Assembly: GCF_000564855.1 (NCBI RefSeq)
Contig: NZ_AYXG01000229.1
Coordinates: forward strand, 1 to 34,230
Length of the DNA stretch: 34,230 bases
Direction of reading: 5' to 3'
Source: Actinokineospora spheciospongiae
GTDB lineage: Bacteria; Actinomycetota; Actinomycetes; Mycobacteriales; Pseudonocardiaceae
The notes beneath the pieces were generated by a model that was not told the DNA's origin, searched no databases, and saw only the letters and a program-made list of their open reading frames with translations. The position numbers and the translations under genes are program-made. Positions 16,725-26,631 of the stretch are shown here, in pieces. The stretch's first letter is position 1. Every line of letters starts with the position of its first letter.

Positions 16725-18086
16725 GTGGGAACATCGATCGCTGTGTTCACCCGGGACCTGCGGGTGCGCGACAACCCCGTGCTGCACGCGGCGGCGGCAG
16801 CCCAGCGGTGCATTCCGCTGTTCGTGGTGGACGACGCCATCACCGGTTCGTCGTACATGAACGCCAACCGGGCGTCCTTCCTCGCCGACAGCCTGGCCGA
16901 CCTGGACGCGGGCCTGCGCGGTCGGGGTGGTGTGCTGGTGGTCCGGCGCGGCTCGACCGTCGCCGAAGTCGTGCGGGTCGCCCGGGAGCACGACGCCGAC
17001 GAGGTGCACATCGCCTCGGACGTGAGCCGGTTCGCCCAGCGCCGGGAGCGGGAACTCGCCCGGGCGCTGGGGTCGTGCGGTGCCGAGTTGCACGTGCACG
17101 ACTCCTGCGTCACGGCCGTGCCGCCGCTGTCGATCAGCCCGGTCGGGGGCAACGACCACTTCAGCGTGTTCACCCCCTACTTCCGCAGGTGGCAGACGCA
17201 GGTCCTGCGCAGGCCCCTGCGGGCGCCCGGCACCATCGCCGTTCCGCAGTTGAACGCGGGCGAGGTTCCCACCGCGCGCCTGCTGCACCCCGGCCCACCG
17301 TCGCCCGACCTGTGCACCGGCGGCGAGCAGCAGGCACGCAAGCTCCTGACCCGGTGGGTCCGCGACGCGGTGGACGACTACGCCGACCGGCACGACACGC
17401 TCGCCGACGACGGCACCTCCCGGCTCTCGGCGCACCTGCACTTCGGCACGCTGTCGGTGACCGAACTGCTGCACCGGGTCGGCAACCGGTCCGAGGGTGC
17501 CCGCGCGTTCGCCCGGCAGCTCGCCTGGCGCGACTTCCACCACCAGGTCCTCGCCGCGCGCCCGGACAGCGCCCACGACGACCTCCGGCCCCGCGGTGAC
17601 CGCTGGCGCCGGTCCGAGGAGGACCTCGACGCCTGGCGCGCGGGGCGGACCGGGTACCCGATCGTGGACGCGGGGATGCGCCAGCTCGCCCGCGAGGGCT
17701 GGATGCACAACCGCGCCCGGCTGATCACCGCCAACTTCCTCGCCAAGACCCTCTACCTCGACTGGCGGCTCGGCGCGCGGCACTTCACCGACCTGCTCGT
17801 GGACTGCGACATCGCGAACAACCAGATGAACTGGCAGTGGGCGGCGGGCACCGGGACCGACACCCGGCCCAACCGCGTCCTCAACCCGCTCGCCCAGGCC
17901 CGCCGCTTCGACCCCGACGGGCACTACGTCCGCGAGTACGTCCCCGAACTCCGGCACGTCACCGGCCGCCGGGTCCACCAACCGTGGACGCTGCCGCAGG
18001 ACGAACGGGACAAGATCGACTACCCGGACCCCATCGTTGACCTCCACGACGGGGCCAGCCGGTTCCTGGTGGCGCGCACCCGCTGA
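16725..18086 (+). CDS. phr: Deoxyribodipyrimidine photolyase (class I, CPD-type)
   Basis: 453 aa. The N-terminal alpha/beta antenna domain starts with IAVFTRDLRVRDNPVL. The C-terminal FAD domain contains LAWRDFHHQVL, MRQLAREGWMHNRARLI and NNQMNWQWAAGTGTDTRPNR, the conserved flavin and DNA-lesion binding blocks. It repairs UV-induced cyclobutane pyrimidine dimers with blue light. The NNQ-x-NWQW variant is like 8-HDF-using photolyases, and actinobacteria make this F420 precursor, so 8-HDF is a likely antenna (inference). GTG 16725 has GGGGAG 6 bases upstream; GTG 16722 and ATG 16695 are alternatives. It is divergent from the ABC-F gene. Confidence 0.9.
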   Translation: MGTSIAVFTRDLRVRDNPVLHAAAAAQRCIPLFVVDDAITGSSYMNANRASFLADSLADLDAGLRGRGGVLVVRRGSTVAEVVRVAREHDADEVHIASDVSRFAQRRERELARALGSCGAELHVHDSCVTAVPPLSISPVGGNDHFSVFTPYFRRWQTQVLRRPLRAPGTIAVPQLNAGEVPTARLLHPGPPSPDLCTGGEQQARKLLTRWVRDAVDDYADRHDTLADDGTSRLSAHLHFGTLSVTELLHRVGNRSEGARAFARQLAWRDFHHQVLAARPDSAHDDLRPRGDRWRRSEEDLDAWRAGRTGYPIVDAGMRQLAREGWMHNRARLITANFLAKTLYLDWRLGARHFTDLLVDCDIANNQMNWQWAAGTGTDTRPNRVLNPLAQARRFDPDGHYVREYVPELRHVTGRRVHQPWTLPQDERDKIDYPDPIVDLHDGASRFLVARTR

Positions 18087-18112
18087 ACCCCGACCACGCC
18101 GTCTTCTGCTCC

Positions 18113-18132
18113 GCCCCGATCGGGGCTACCGT
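18113..18132 (+). promoter_or_regulatory. Palindrome GCCCCGATCGGGGC next to a -10-like TACCGT
   Basis: The perfect 14-base palindrome at 18113-18126 directly precedes TACCGT (18127-18132), about 70 bases before the molybdoenzyme start. It would lie between the -35 and -10 positions and could be an operator. No strong -35 is seen. Confidence 0.35.
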
Positions 18133-18201
18133 GGTTGCCTCGTCGCAGGCCGCGCAACCGTTGTCCGGGATCAGGGAACTTCGAGGCGGAGTTGGTGCAG
18201 C

Positions 18202-20517
18202 ATGGAACGACGCATGTCGGTCGCGACGCACTGGGGCAGCTTCGTCGCCGTGGTCGATTCCGGTCGGTTGGTGCGGATCGAGCCGAGGGACGATGACCCC
18301 GCGCCATCGCCCATCGGCCCCGGGATGGTGGTGGCCGCCGACGACAGCGCCCGCGTGCTGCGCCCCGCGGTGCGCAGGGGCTGGCTGAACGGCGAGCCCC
18401 GCACCCACGGCGCGGCCAGGGGCACCGACGCCTTCGTGGAGGTGAGCTGGGACCACGCGATCACGCTGGTGAGCGATGAACTCCGTCGAGTCCGTTCGCA
18501 GCACGGGGACAGCGCGGTGTTCGGCGGGTCCTACGGCTGGGCGAGTGCGGGCAGGTTCCACAACGCGCAGGGGCAGCTCCAGCGGTTCCTGGCACTGGGC
18601 GGCGGGTACACCGACTCGCGCAACACCTACAGCACCGCGGCTCTGGAGGTCATCCTCCCCCACGTGATCGGTGGTCACCCGTGGAGCTACCAGAGCCGGA
18701 TGCCGATGTGGGGCGCGATAGCCGAACACTGCGAGCTAGTGGTGGCGTTCGGCGGGCTGGCCCTCAAGAACAGCCAGATCAACCCCGGTGGGCTGGCCAA
18801 GCACCAGACGCGGGACCTGCAACGGCGGTGCCGCGAGGCAGGCGTGGAGTTCGTGAACATCAGCCCCATCCGCAGCGACACCGCCGACTTCCTCGACGCC
18901 GAGTGGCTGCCCGTCGTCCCCAACACCGACACCGCCGCGATGCTCGGCATCGCGCACACGATGCTGGTCAACGGGTGGCACGACGAGGACTTCCTGCGCC
19001 GGTGCTGCGTCGGGTTCGACCGCTTCGCCGCCTACCTGGTCGGCGAGCTGGACGGCGTCCGGAAGGACGCCGCCTGGGCGGCGGGGATCACGGGCATCAG
19101 CCGCGAGGCGATCACCGACCTCGCCCGCCGCCTCACCGACCGGCGTTCCCTCATCGTGGTCAACTACGCGGTGCAGCGGGCGGACCACGGCGAACAACCG
19201 ATCTGGATGTCCGTCGTGCTGGCCGCCATGGCGGGGTCGATGGGTCGGCCCGGGTGCGGGTGGGGCACGGGTTACGCGACGATGGACGCGACGGGCGTCG
19301 CCGAGGGCCGCGCCTCCGTGGCGACGATCCCGGCGGTTCCCAACCCGGTCCCCGACTTCATCCCGGTCGCGAGGATCGCCGACACCCTGCTGCACCCCGG
19401 CGAGGTCATCGACTACGACGGCAAGCGCCTCACGCTGCCCGAGCTGCGCCTGGTCTACTGGTGCGGGGGAAACCCGTTCCACCACCACCAGGACCTCCAC
19501 CGCTTGAGCCGCGCCTGGCAGGCCCCGGACACGGTGGTGGTCCACGAAGCCTGGTGGAACACGACGGCCAAGTTCGCCGACATCGTCCTGCCCGTCGCCA
19601 CCGGCCTGGAGCGCGACGACTTCGCCGCCGGGTTCTCCGACCCCCACCTCGTCGCGATGCCGAAGGTCCGCGAGCCCGCGGGCGAGTCGCGCACCGACCA
19701 CCGGATCTTCGCCGCCCTGGCCGCCCGGCTCGGGTTCGAGCGGGAGTTCACGGAGTCGCGCTCGGAGAGCGACTGGGTCCGGCACCTCTACGAGCAGACG
19801 AGGGCCGCGCTCGGCGGCGATGCCGCCCTGCCGGGCTTCGACGACTTCTGGCGGAACTCCACCGCTGAGCTGCCCGCGTTGACCGGACCGTTCCACGGCA
19901 GCTTCGAAGCCCTCCGCGCAGATCCGCGACGCTCCCCCCTGTCGACGCCCTCGGGCCGGATCGAGATCTTCTCGGAGGAGATCGACTCGTTCGGCTACGA
20001 CGACTGCGCCGGGCACCCGAGGTGGTACGAACCGGCGGAGTGGCTCCACGCCGGTCTGTCGGACCGGTTCCCGCTGCACCTGATCTCGAACCAGCCCGCC
20101 TCGCGCCTGCACAGCCAGTACGACAACGGCGGCCACAGCCTCGCTTCGAAGATCCGCGGTCGTGAGCCCGTGACGATCCACCCGTCGGTCGCCGCGGCGC
20201 GCGGCATCGAGAGCGGCATGGTCGTGCGCGTCTACAACGACCGGGGCAGTTGCCTGGCGGGCGCGGTCCTGTCGGACGACGTCATGCCGGGGGTGGTGCA
20301 ACTGGCCACGGGAGCGTGGTGGGACCCGGTGCGGCCGGGGCTGAGCGGAACGCTGGACCGCCACGGCAACCCGAACGCCCTCACAGCGGATCGACCGTGC
20401 TCGCGCCTGTCCCAAGGACCGAGTGCTCTCAGTGCGCTGGTTGAGATCGAGCCGTACGACGGTCCCCTCCCCGAGGTGCTCGCCTTCGCGCCACCGAGCC
20501 TCGAGCCGCCCAGTTGA
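18202..20517 (+). CDS. Molybdopterin S/N-oxide reductase, BisC/TorA/DMSO reductase type
   Basis: 771 aa, a single-subunit bis-MGD oxidoreductase. GGSYGWASAGRFHN includes Ser115, the expected Mo ligand of the DMSO/TMAO/biotin-sulfoxide reductase subgroup (YGWxS). Other landmarks are PMWGAIAEHCELVVAFG, WCGGNPFHHHQDLHRL and the C-terminal MGD-binding DRHGNPNALTADRP. There is no N-terminal 4Fe-4S Cys motif and no Tat or Sec signal, so it should act in the cytoplasm like BisC, reducing biotin sulfoxide or free methionine sulfoxide; the true substrate is not evident. The start is ATG 18202 (GGCGGAG about 10 bases upstream) or ATG 18214. The gene appears monocistronic. Confidence 0.87.
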   Translation: MERRMSVATHWGSFVAVVDSGRLVRIEPRDDDPAPSPIGPGMVVAADDSARVLRPAVRRGWLNGEPRTHGAARGTDAFVEVSWDHAITLVSDELRRVRSQHGDSAVFGGSYGWASAGRFHNAQGQLQRFLALGGGYTDSRNTYSTAALEVILPHVIGGHPWSYQSRMPMWGAIAEHCELVVAFGGLALKNSQINPGGLAKHQTRDLQRRCREAGVEFVNISPIRSDTADFLDAEWLPVVPNTDTAAMLGIAHTMLVNGWHDEDFLRRCCVGFDRFAAYLVGELDGVRKDAAWAAGITGISREAITDLARRLTDRRSLIVVNYAVQRADHGEQPIWMSVVLAAMAGSMGRPGCGWGTGYATMDATGVAEGRASVATIPAVPNPVPDFIPVARIADTLLHPGEVIDYDGKRLTLPELRLVYWCGGNPFHHHQDLHRLSRAWQAPDTVVVHEAWWNTTAKFADIVLPVATGLERDDFAAGFSDPHLVAMPKVREPAGESRTDHRIFAALAARLGFEREFTESRSESDWVRHLYEQTRAALGGDAALPGFDDFWRNSTAELPALTGPFHGSFEALRADPRRSPLSTPSGRIEIFSEEIDSFGYDDCAGHPRWYEPAEWLHAGLSDRFPLHLISNQPASRLHSQYDNGGHSLASKIRGREPVTIHPSVAAARGIESGMVVRVYNDRGSCLAGAVLSDDVMPGVVQLATGAWWDPVRPGLSGTLDRHGNPNALTADRPCSRLSQGPSALSALVEIEPYDGPLPEVLAFAPPSLEPPS

Positions 20518-20580
20518 CTGTCCATGTGGGCAGCAGCGTCACCCGGATGGATGATCTGATCCCTCTGGTGGCCGCATCGC

Positions 20581-20610
20581 TTGAACAACCCGTGTTCGCG
20601 TAACTACGAT
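20581..20610 (+). promoter_or_regulatory. Promoter of the EF-hand gene, predicted leaderless
   Basis: TTGAAC at 20581-20586, an 18-base spacer and TACGAT at 20605-20610 put the transcription start within a couple of bases of ATG 20619. No ribosome-binding site precedes that ATG, which fits a leaderless mRNA. Confidence 0.5.
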
Positions 20611-20618
20611 GCGCGGTC

Positions 20619-21170
20619 ATGACTGGAGCTCGTGATCTCAAGTACCGCCAGTGGTTCAAGGGCGCGGACGTCGACGGTGACGGGGTGATCACCCGCAAGG
20701 ACGTCCGGTTGATGGGCGAGCGCTACGTCGCGGCCCGTGGTGCCGCGCCGGGGTCGACGACCGCCCTCAGGCTGACCGAGGGGCTGGACGCGTTCTGGGC
20801 CAACGTGATCGCGCCGATGGACCAGGACGGTGACGGGGAGGTCGACCTGCGGGAGATGACCGAGGGCTTCCGGCGAGCGCTGACCGATCCCGCCCTGTAC
20901 CCGCAGCAGGTCGGGCCGGTGGCCGACTGCTATTTCGACCTGATCGACCTCGACGGCGACGACCGGGTCGACCAGGCGGAGTTCGGGGAGATCTTCGGCC
21001 TGGCGGGCAACGTGCCCGCGGAGGACTGCGCCGCGGTCTTCGGCGCGCTGGACCTGGACGGCTCGGGCGGGCTGGACCGCGCCGAGTTCCACCGGGCGCT
21101 GGCGGAGTTCTTCTACGGCGACGACCCGGAGGCCCCCGCCGCGCACCTGTTCGGCAGGATCGCGGGCTGA
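20619..21170 (+). CDS. Four-EF-hand calcium-binding protein (calerythrin/calmodulin-like)
   Basis: 183 aa, acidic, soluble, with no signal peptide. Four 12-residue EF-hand loops are clear: DVDGDGVITRKD (17-28, with Asp instead of Glu at the last position), DQDGDGEVDLRE, DLDGDDRVDQAE and DLDGSGGLDRAE. Spacing between loops and length match actinobacterial calerythrin-type sarcoplasmic calcium-binding proteins. The likely role is cytoplasmic Ca2+ buffering or sensing; partners are unknown. It lies 101 bases after the molybdoenzyme and has its own leaderless-type promoter. It ends before a strong terminator shared with the convergent phosphatase gene. Confidence 0.9.
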   Translation: MTGARDLKYRQWFKGADVDGDGVITRKDVRLMGERYVAARGAAPGSTTALRLTEGLDAFWANVIAPMDQDGDGEVDLREMTEGFRRALTDPALYPQQVGPVADCYFDLIDLDGDDRVDQAEFGEIFGLAGNVPAEDCAAVFGALDLDGSGGLDRAEFHRALAEFFYGDDPEAPAAHLFGRIAG

Positions 21171-21288
21171 CCGGCAGCGGCGTCGTGGTTCCCGGGGGGT
21201 CGGGTGGAACGCCGCGCCCCCCGGGGTGATCGCGGTCCGGCAGTGCGTGCGCCCACGGCCAGTCCGCCGCCCGCGTGGCGCCCGTCGA

Positions 21289-21333
21289 CACGAGCACGCC
21301 GCGGCGCGGAGTTCGCGCCGCGGCGTGCTCGTG
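21289..21333. terminator. Strong bidirectional terminator between EF-hand and phosphatase genes
   Basis: A perfect 20-bp stem (21289-21308 with 21314-21333) with 5-base loop GAGTT lies 2 bases from the phosphatase stop and serves both convergent genes. Confidence 0.82.
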
Positions 21334-21335
21334 GA

Positions 21336-22490
21336 TCACAGACTGGTCCGGAAAGGACCGGTGACCTCGTAGGTGATGCCACCGCTGGACGAGCCGGTGG
21401 TGCCGCGCTGGGAGGAGAAGTAGAGGCGGTTGCCCGCGGGGTTGAACGCGACACCGCACAGCTCGGACGACGACTGGTTCGCCACCCGCAGGAACGGCGC
21501 GATGACGTCGTTCGGCGTGATGACGCAGATCTCCATGTTGCCGCCGTCCTCGGCGACGTAGAGGTCGCCGACCGCGGTGCCGGTGATGTTGTCCGGGCCC
21601 GTCAGCGGCGGGCTGGTGGTCAGGTTGTCGTCGTAGGCGACGGCGATGGTCTTGGTGGCCTCGTTGTAGGCCCAGACCCGGTTGTCGCCCTTGGTGGTGA
21701 AGAAGCAGGTGTTGTTGCGGTAGTACGCGCCCTCGCCGCCGTTGAACACCGCCGAGCCGCTGACCTGGTAGCGGGTGCGGGTCGACGCCGCCGACGGGTC
21801 CGGGACGTTGACCCAGGTGACGTTGCCCGAGCTGACCTTGGCGATCTGCAGGGTGCCGCCGCGGGAGAGGTCGCCCCAGACGGTCGGGGTGAAGCGGTAG
21901 AAGCCGCCGTTGGGCTCGTCCTCGGTCAGGTAGATGACCTTGTGGTCGGGGTTCGCCGCGGCGGCCTCGTGCTTGAACCGGCCCAGCGCGGGCCTGCGGG
22001 AGGCGGTCGCCGAGCCCCACGGGTCGCACTCGTAGACGTGGCCGCGATCGGTCTCCTCGCACGAGAGCCAGGTGTTCCACGGCGTGGCGCCGCCCGAGCA
22101 GTTGCTGGTGGTGCCGCTGAGGATGCGGTAGGCCGAGGTGACGCCGCCGGTCGAGTTGAACCGGATGGCGCTGACGCCGCCCGAGCCGGTGCCCAGCTCG
22201 GCGTTGGAGACGTAGATCCAGCCCGTGCCGTCGGCGAAGCACGCGCCGCCGTCGGGTGCGCCGTGCCAGGTGAAGCCGGTGCTCGCCACGGCCTGGCCGG
22301 AGCGGGCGATGATCCGGCTGGTGAAGCCCTGCGGCAGTTGGATGCCGTGCGAGTTCGCCGCCTGCAGCGCCCCGTAGGGGCTGGGTCCGGTCTTGGCCGG
22401 GAAGGCCAGCGACTCGCGGGTCATGGTGAAGCCGAGGGCGACGGTGCCGGTGCCGATGACAGCCGCGCGGAGGAAGCTGCGACGCTCCAT
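21336..22490 (-). CDS. Tat-exported PhoX-family phosphatase (DUF839)
   Basis: 384 aa. The N-terminus MERRSFLRAAVIGTGTVALG is a twin-arginine signal, fitting export of a folded, cofactor-loaded enzyme. PhoX-family landmarks are present: GWIYVSNAE, WLSCEETDRGHVYE (the conserved CEE metal-site region), YLTEDEPNGGFYRFTP and VAEDGGNMEICVI, set in a beta-propeller-like pattern. PhoX enzymes are Ca/Fe-dependent alkaline phosphatases releasing phosphate from organic esters; this one is shorter than classical PhoX, so the exact activity is inferred. AAAGGG lies 6 bases before ATG 22490. It sits on the same strand as, and 190 bases downstream of, the ROK regulator, with its own promoter-like region containing a PHO-box-like repeat. 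Confidence 0.82.
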   Translation of the reverse strand: MERRSFLRAAVIGTGTVALGFTMTRESLAFPAKTGPSPYGALQAANSHGIQLPQGFTSRIIARSGQAVASTGFTWHGAPDGGACFADGTGWIYVSNAELGTGSGGVSAIRFNSTGGVTSAYRILSGTTSNCSGGATPWNTWLSCEETDRGHVYECDPWGSATASRRPALGRFKHEAAAANPDHKVIYLTEDEPNGGFYRFTPTVWGDLSRGGTLQIAKVSSGNVTWVNVPDPSAASTRTRYQVSGSAVFNGGEGAYYRNNTCFFTTKGDNRVWAYNEATKTIAVAYDDNLTTSPPLTGPDNITGTAVGDLYVAEDGGNMEICVITPNDVIAPFLRVANQSSSELCGVAFNPAGNRLYFSSQRGTTGSSSGGITYEVTGPFRTSL

Positions 22491-22584
22491 GGGTGCCCTT
22501 TCTGTGGTGGGAGGGGGACCGGGTCAGAGCGAGGTGCGGTACTGGTGGTGCCGCCGCCGGTGCGGTGGCGGGCCGTCGTGGAAC

Positions 22585-22649
22585 GTTATGCGCGGGATCT
22601 GGACGGCGGGTCGGGCAGCCGGTGAACCGTTCATGGCCAGCGGGTGATC
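22585..22649 (-). promoter_or_regulatory. PHO-box-like repeats and promoter of the phoX-type gene
   Basis: On the minus strand GATCACC (22649-22643) and GTTCACC (22627-22621) are exactly 22 bases apart, that is two 11-bp units, with a weak middle unit. GTTCACC is the core of Streptomyces PhoP boxes. A -10-like CATAAC (22590-22585) with a poor -35 lies just downstream, as expected for an activator-dependent promoter. Confidence 0.45.
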
Positions 22650-22680
22650 AACAAGGGGAAACCGGCGCGCCGCAACCGGT

Positions 22681-23970
22681 TCAGGACCCGGTTGGCGGAA
22701 CCTGGGCGAGCCGTGAGGTCCCCGGCGGTCCGATCCGGCGCGGGCACGCGCGGCAGCTCTTCACGGTGTGCGCGCGTCTTGGGGTGGGGTTCAGGGTCGG
22801 GACGACAGCGGGGCTCAGGACCTGCTCGATGCCCAGGACCGCGGCACCGGCCAGGCCCGCGTACTCCCCCAGGGTACTGCCGGTGAGCACGAGGTTGCGG
22901 GTGGCGAGGGGCAGTGCGCGCTGGTAGACGACACTGCGCACGCCCGCGAGGAGTTCGTCGCTGGCCGCGGTGACCGATCCGCCGATCGTCACGCGGGCGG
23001 GGTTGGCGAAGTGCACCAGCGTGGCCACGACCTCCCCGACGAGACCGGCCGCTTCGCGGACCAGCGCCAGCGCCTCGGTGTCGCCGTGGGCGATGAGCGC
23101 GCGCAGGTCGGTGACGTCGACGCCGCGGCGCCGCGCGATGGCGTGGGCGGAGGCGACGGCCTCGATGCAGCCGACGTTGCCGCACACGCAGACGACGTCG
23201 GGGGCGCCGCGGACGCGGATGTGCCCGATGTCGCCCGCCGCGCCGTCGGCGCCGTGGTGCAGTGCGCCGTCCTGGGTGATCAGCCCGCCGCCGATGCCGG
23301 TGCCGACCTTGACGAACAGCAGCGGTGACTGGTCGGGTGGCAGTGCGCGGGCTTCGCCGAGGGCGCGCAGGTTGACGTCGTTCTCCAGCACGACCGGGCA
23401 GCCGTGGCGGCGGCGCAGCCGTTCGACGACCGGGTAGGCGTGCCAGCCGGGCATGATCGGCGGTCGGACCGGCTGCCCGAGCTGCCCGTCGACCGGGCCG
23501 GGCAGCCCGATCACGACCGCGCGCACGGCGCCGTCGGGCAACAGCGCGTCGAACGCGGTCTCGATGAGGTCGAGCACGGTCTCCGGGCCGTCCCGCACGT
23601 CGACGAGGACGTGCGTGTGGCCGAGCACCCGCTGGCTGAGGTCGACGACGGCGAGGTGCGCCCCGTGGGCGCCCACGTCGGCCAGCAGCACCACCCCGCT
23701 GTCGGGGGACAGCTCGAGCCGGTCGGCCGGGCGGCCGCGGCCCGGGGTGGGGCGGGTGCCGTTGAGCCGGAGCACGCCGCGGGCCAGCAGCTCGTCGACG
23801 GCGCCGCTGACCGTGGTGCGGGCCAGCCCGGCGGCCGGTCCGAGTTCGGCCTTGCTCACGGCCGTGCCGGAGGCGACGAGCCGGGCGACCGCGCTCAGGG
23901 TGGTGGCCGCGTCGGCGCGACCGGACAGCGGCGGTGCGGCGAGGCGCAGCGGCGGGATCGGGAGCGGCAT
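22681..23970 (-). CDS. ROK-family transcriptional repressor
   Basis: 429 aa. An N-terminal winged helix (about 20-75, SKAELGPAAGLARTTVSGAVDELLARGVL) is followed by a sugar-kinase-like ROK domain: GTGIGGGLI, then the zinc-binding signature GHIRV...CVCGNVGCIEA. The END(V)N segment keeps the Asp, but the ATP motif DxGGT is altered (DVGAHGA), so it is a regulator and not a kinase. Family members (XylR/NagC-like) repress sugar genes and release DNA when the sugar binds. It is divergent from the sugar ABC operon, 87 bases away, and is its obvious regulator. ATG 23970 (GTG 23973 possible) has no clear ribosome-binding site. Confidence 0.9.
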   Translation of the reverse strand: MPLPIPPLRLAAPPLSGRADAATTLSAVARLVASGTAVSKAELGPAAGLARTTVSGAVDELLARGVLRLNGTRPTPGRGRPADRLELSPDSGVVLLADVGAHGAHLAVVDLSQRVLGHTHVLVDVRDGPETVLDLIETAFDALLPDGAVRAVVIGLPGPVDGQLGQPVRPPIMPGWHAYPVVERLRRRHGCPVVLENDVNLRALGEARALPPDQSPLLFVKVGTGIGGGLITQDGALHHGADGAAGDIGHIRVRGAPDVVCVCGNVGCIEAVASAHAIARRRGVDVTDLRALIAHGDTEALALVREAAGLVGEVVATLVHFANPARVTIGGSVTAASDELLAGVRSVVYQRALPLATRNLVLTGSTLGEYAGLAGAAVLGIEQVLSPAVVPTLNPTPRRAHTVKSCRACPRRIGPPGTSRLAQVPPTGS

Positions 23971-24008
23971 CACGAACCAATATCGACGGATTACTACCGG
24001 AAAAAGAC

Positions 24009-24038
24009 ATTATTGCGACGTTGTACGGCGCTGGTCAA
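24009..24038 (-). promoter_or_regulatory. Promoter of the ROK gene
   Basis: On the minus strand TTGACC (24038-24033), an 18-base spacer and AATAAT (24014-24009) lie about 40 bases before the ROK start. It overlaps the plus-strand operon promoter. Confidence 0.5.
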
Positions 24039-24050
24039 TCCTCCTACCGT
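24021..24050 (+). promoter_or_regulatory. Promoter of the sugar ABC operon, predicted leaderless
   Basis: TTGTAC (24021-24026), an 18-base spacer and TACCGT (24045-24050) predict a start site at or next to ATG 24058. No ribosome-binding site is present, consistent with a leaderless first gene. The -35 lies inside the spacer of the opposing ROK promoter, so the two cannot be used at once. Confidence 0.45.
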
Positions 24051-24057
24051 CCTGGCC

Positions 24058-25546
<1,489 letters not shown>

Positions 25547-25554
<8 letters not shown>

Positions 25555-26605
25555 GCAGACCACCGGACGGGCCCCGGCGGAGTCCGCCGCGGGGGCGGCG
25601 GGAGCGGGCGTCACCGGTCCGCGGGCAGGTGGGGCGGCGCGGGACGCGGGCCCGTCGCCGTGGGGCAGGCTGTTCCTCGGCGGGGTGGGCCACAACCTCG
25701 GGCTCGTCGCCGTGCTGGCGCTGCTCGCCGTGGTCGGGGTGGCGACGGCCGACACGTTCGCGACCACGGCGAACCTGCTGACGATCCTCACCTCGGCGTC
25801 GATCATCGGGGTGATCACCGTCGGGGCGACGTTCGTGATCATCGGCGGGGGGATCGACCTCTCGGTCGGCAAGCTGATGGCGCTGGCCTCGGTCTGGGCG
25901 ACGACGGTGGCGACGCAGTCGTTCGGGCCGTGGGTGATGGTCTTCTGCGCGTTGGCCGTGGGCGCGGCCGGTGGGCTGGTCAACGGCCTGCTGATCGCCT
26001 ACGGGCGGATCGTGCCGTTCATCGTCACCCTCGCCATGCTCATCTCGGCGCAGGGACTGGCCGAGCGGATCTCCGGGCGGCGCAGCCAGATCGTCACCGA
26101 CCCGGCGATCGCCGCGATCGCCACCACGCGGGTGCTCGGCATCCCGCTGCTGGTGTACCTGTTCGCCGCCGTCGTCGCGGTCGGGTGGGTGGTGCTCAAC
26201 CGCACCACGTTCGGTCGCCGGACCTTCGCGATCGGCGGCAACCCGGAGGCGGCCCGGCTGGCCGGGCTCGACGTGCGCAGGCACACCGCGGCGCTGTACG
26301 TGGTCTCCGGGCTCTGCTGCGGCGTCGCCGCGATCATGATCGCCTCGCTCACCACCACCGGGTCGAGCACCCACGGCACGCTCTACGAGCTCGACGCCAT
26401 CGCCGCGGTGATCATCGGCGGCACGCTGCTGTCCGGCGGTCGCGGCACGCTGATCGGCTCGATCCTCGGCGTGCTGGTCTTCACGACCATCACCAACCTG
26501 TTCGTGCTCAACAACCTCGACACCGACGTCCAGAACATCGCCAAGGGCGCGATCATCGTCGCCGCGGTGCTCGTCCAGGCCCGCGCGCGGCGCGCAACCC
26601 CATGA
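25547..26605 (+). CDS. Sugar ABC transporter permease (RbsC type, CUT2)
   Basis: 352 aa. A long Ala/Gly/Pro-rich cytoplasmic N-tail of about 50 residues is followed by 8-10 transmembrane helices. The family segments FVIIGGGIDLSVGKLMAL, GLLIAYGRIVPFIVTLAM, FAIGGNPEAARLAGL and AVIIGGTLLSGGRGT are all conserved. It forms the membrane channel for the substrate together with the preceding ATPase. The start overlaps the ATPase stop by 8 bases, implying translational coupling. The N-tail is longer than in E. coli RbsC; an internal start is possible but less well supported. Confidence 0.93.
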
Positions 26606-26631
26606 CCCCTCCCCTGCACAGGAGCGCAACC

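Noticed and set aside
23404-24057. Upstream extension of the ABC ATPase frame
   Set aside because: It is antisense to the ROK gene; the ATPase fold begins at ATG 24058.
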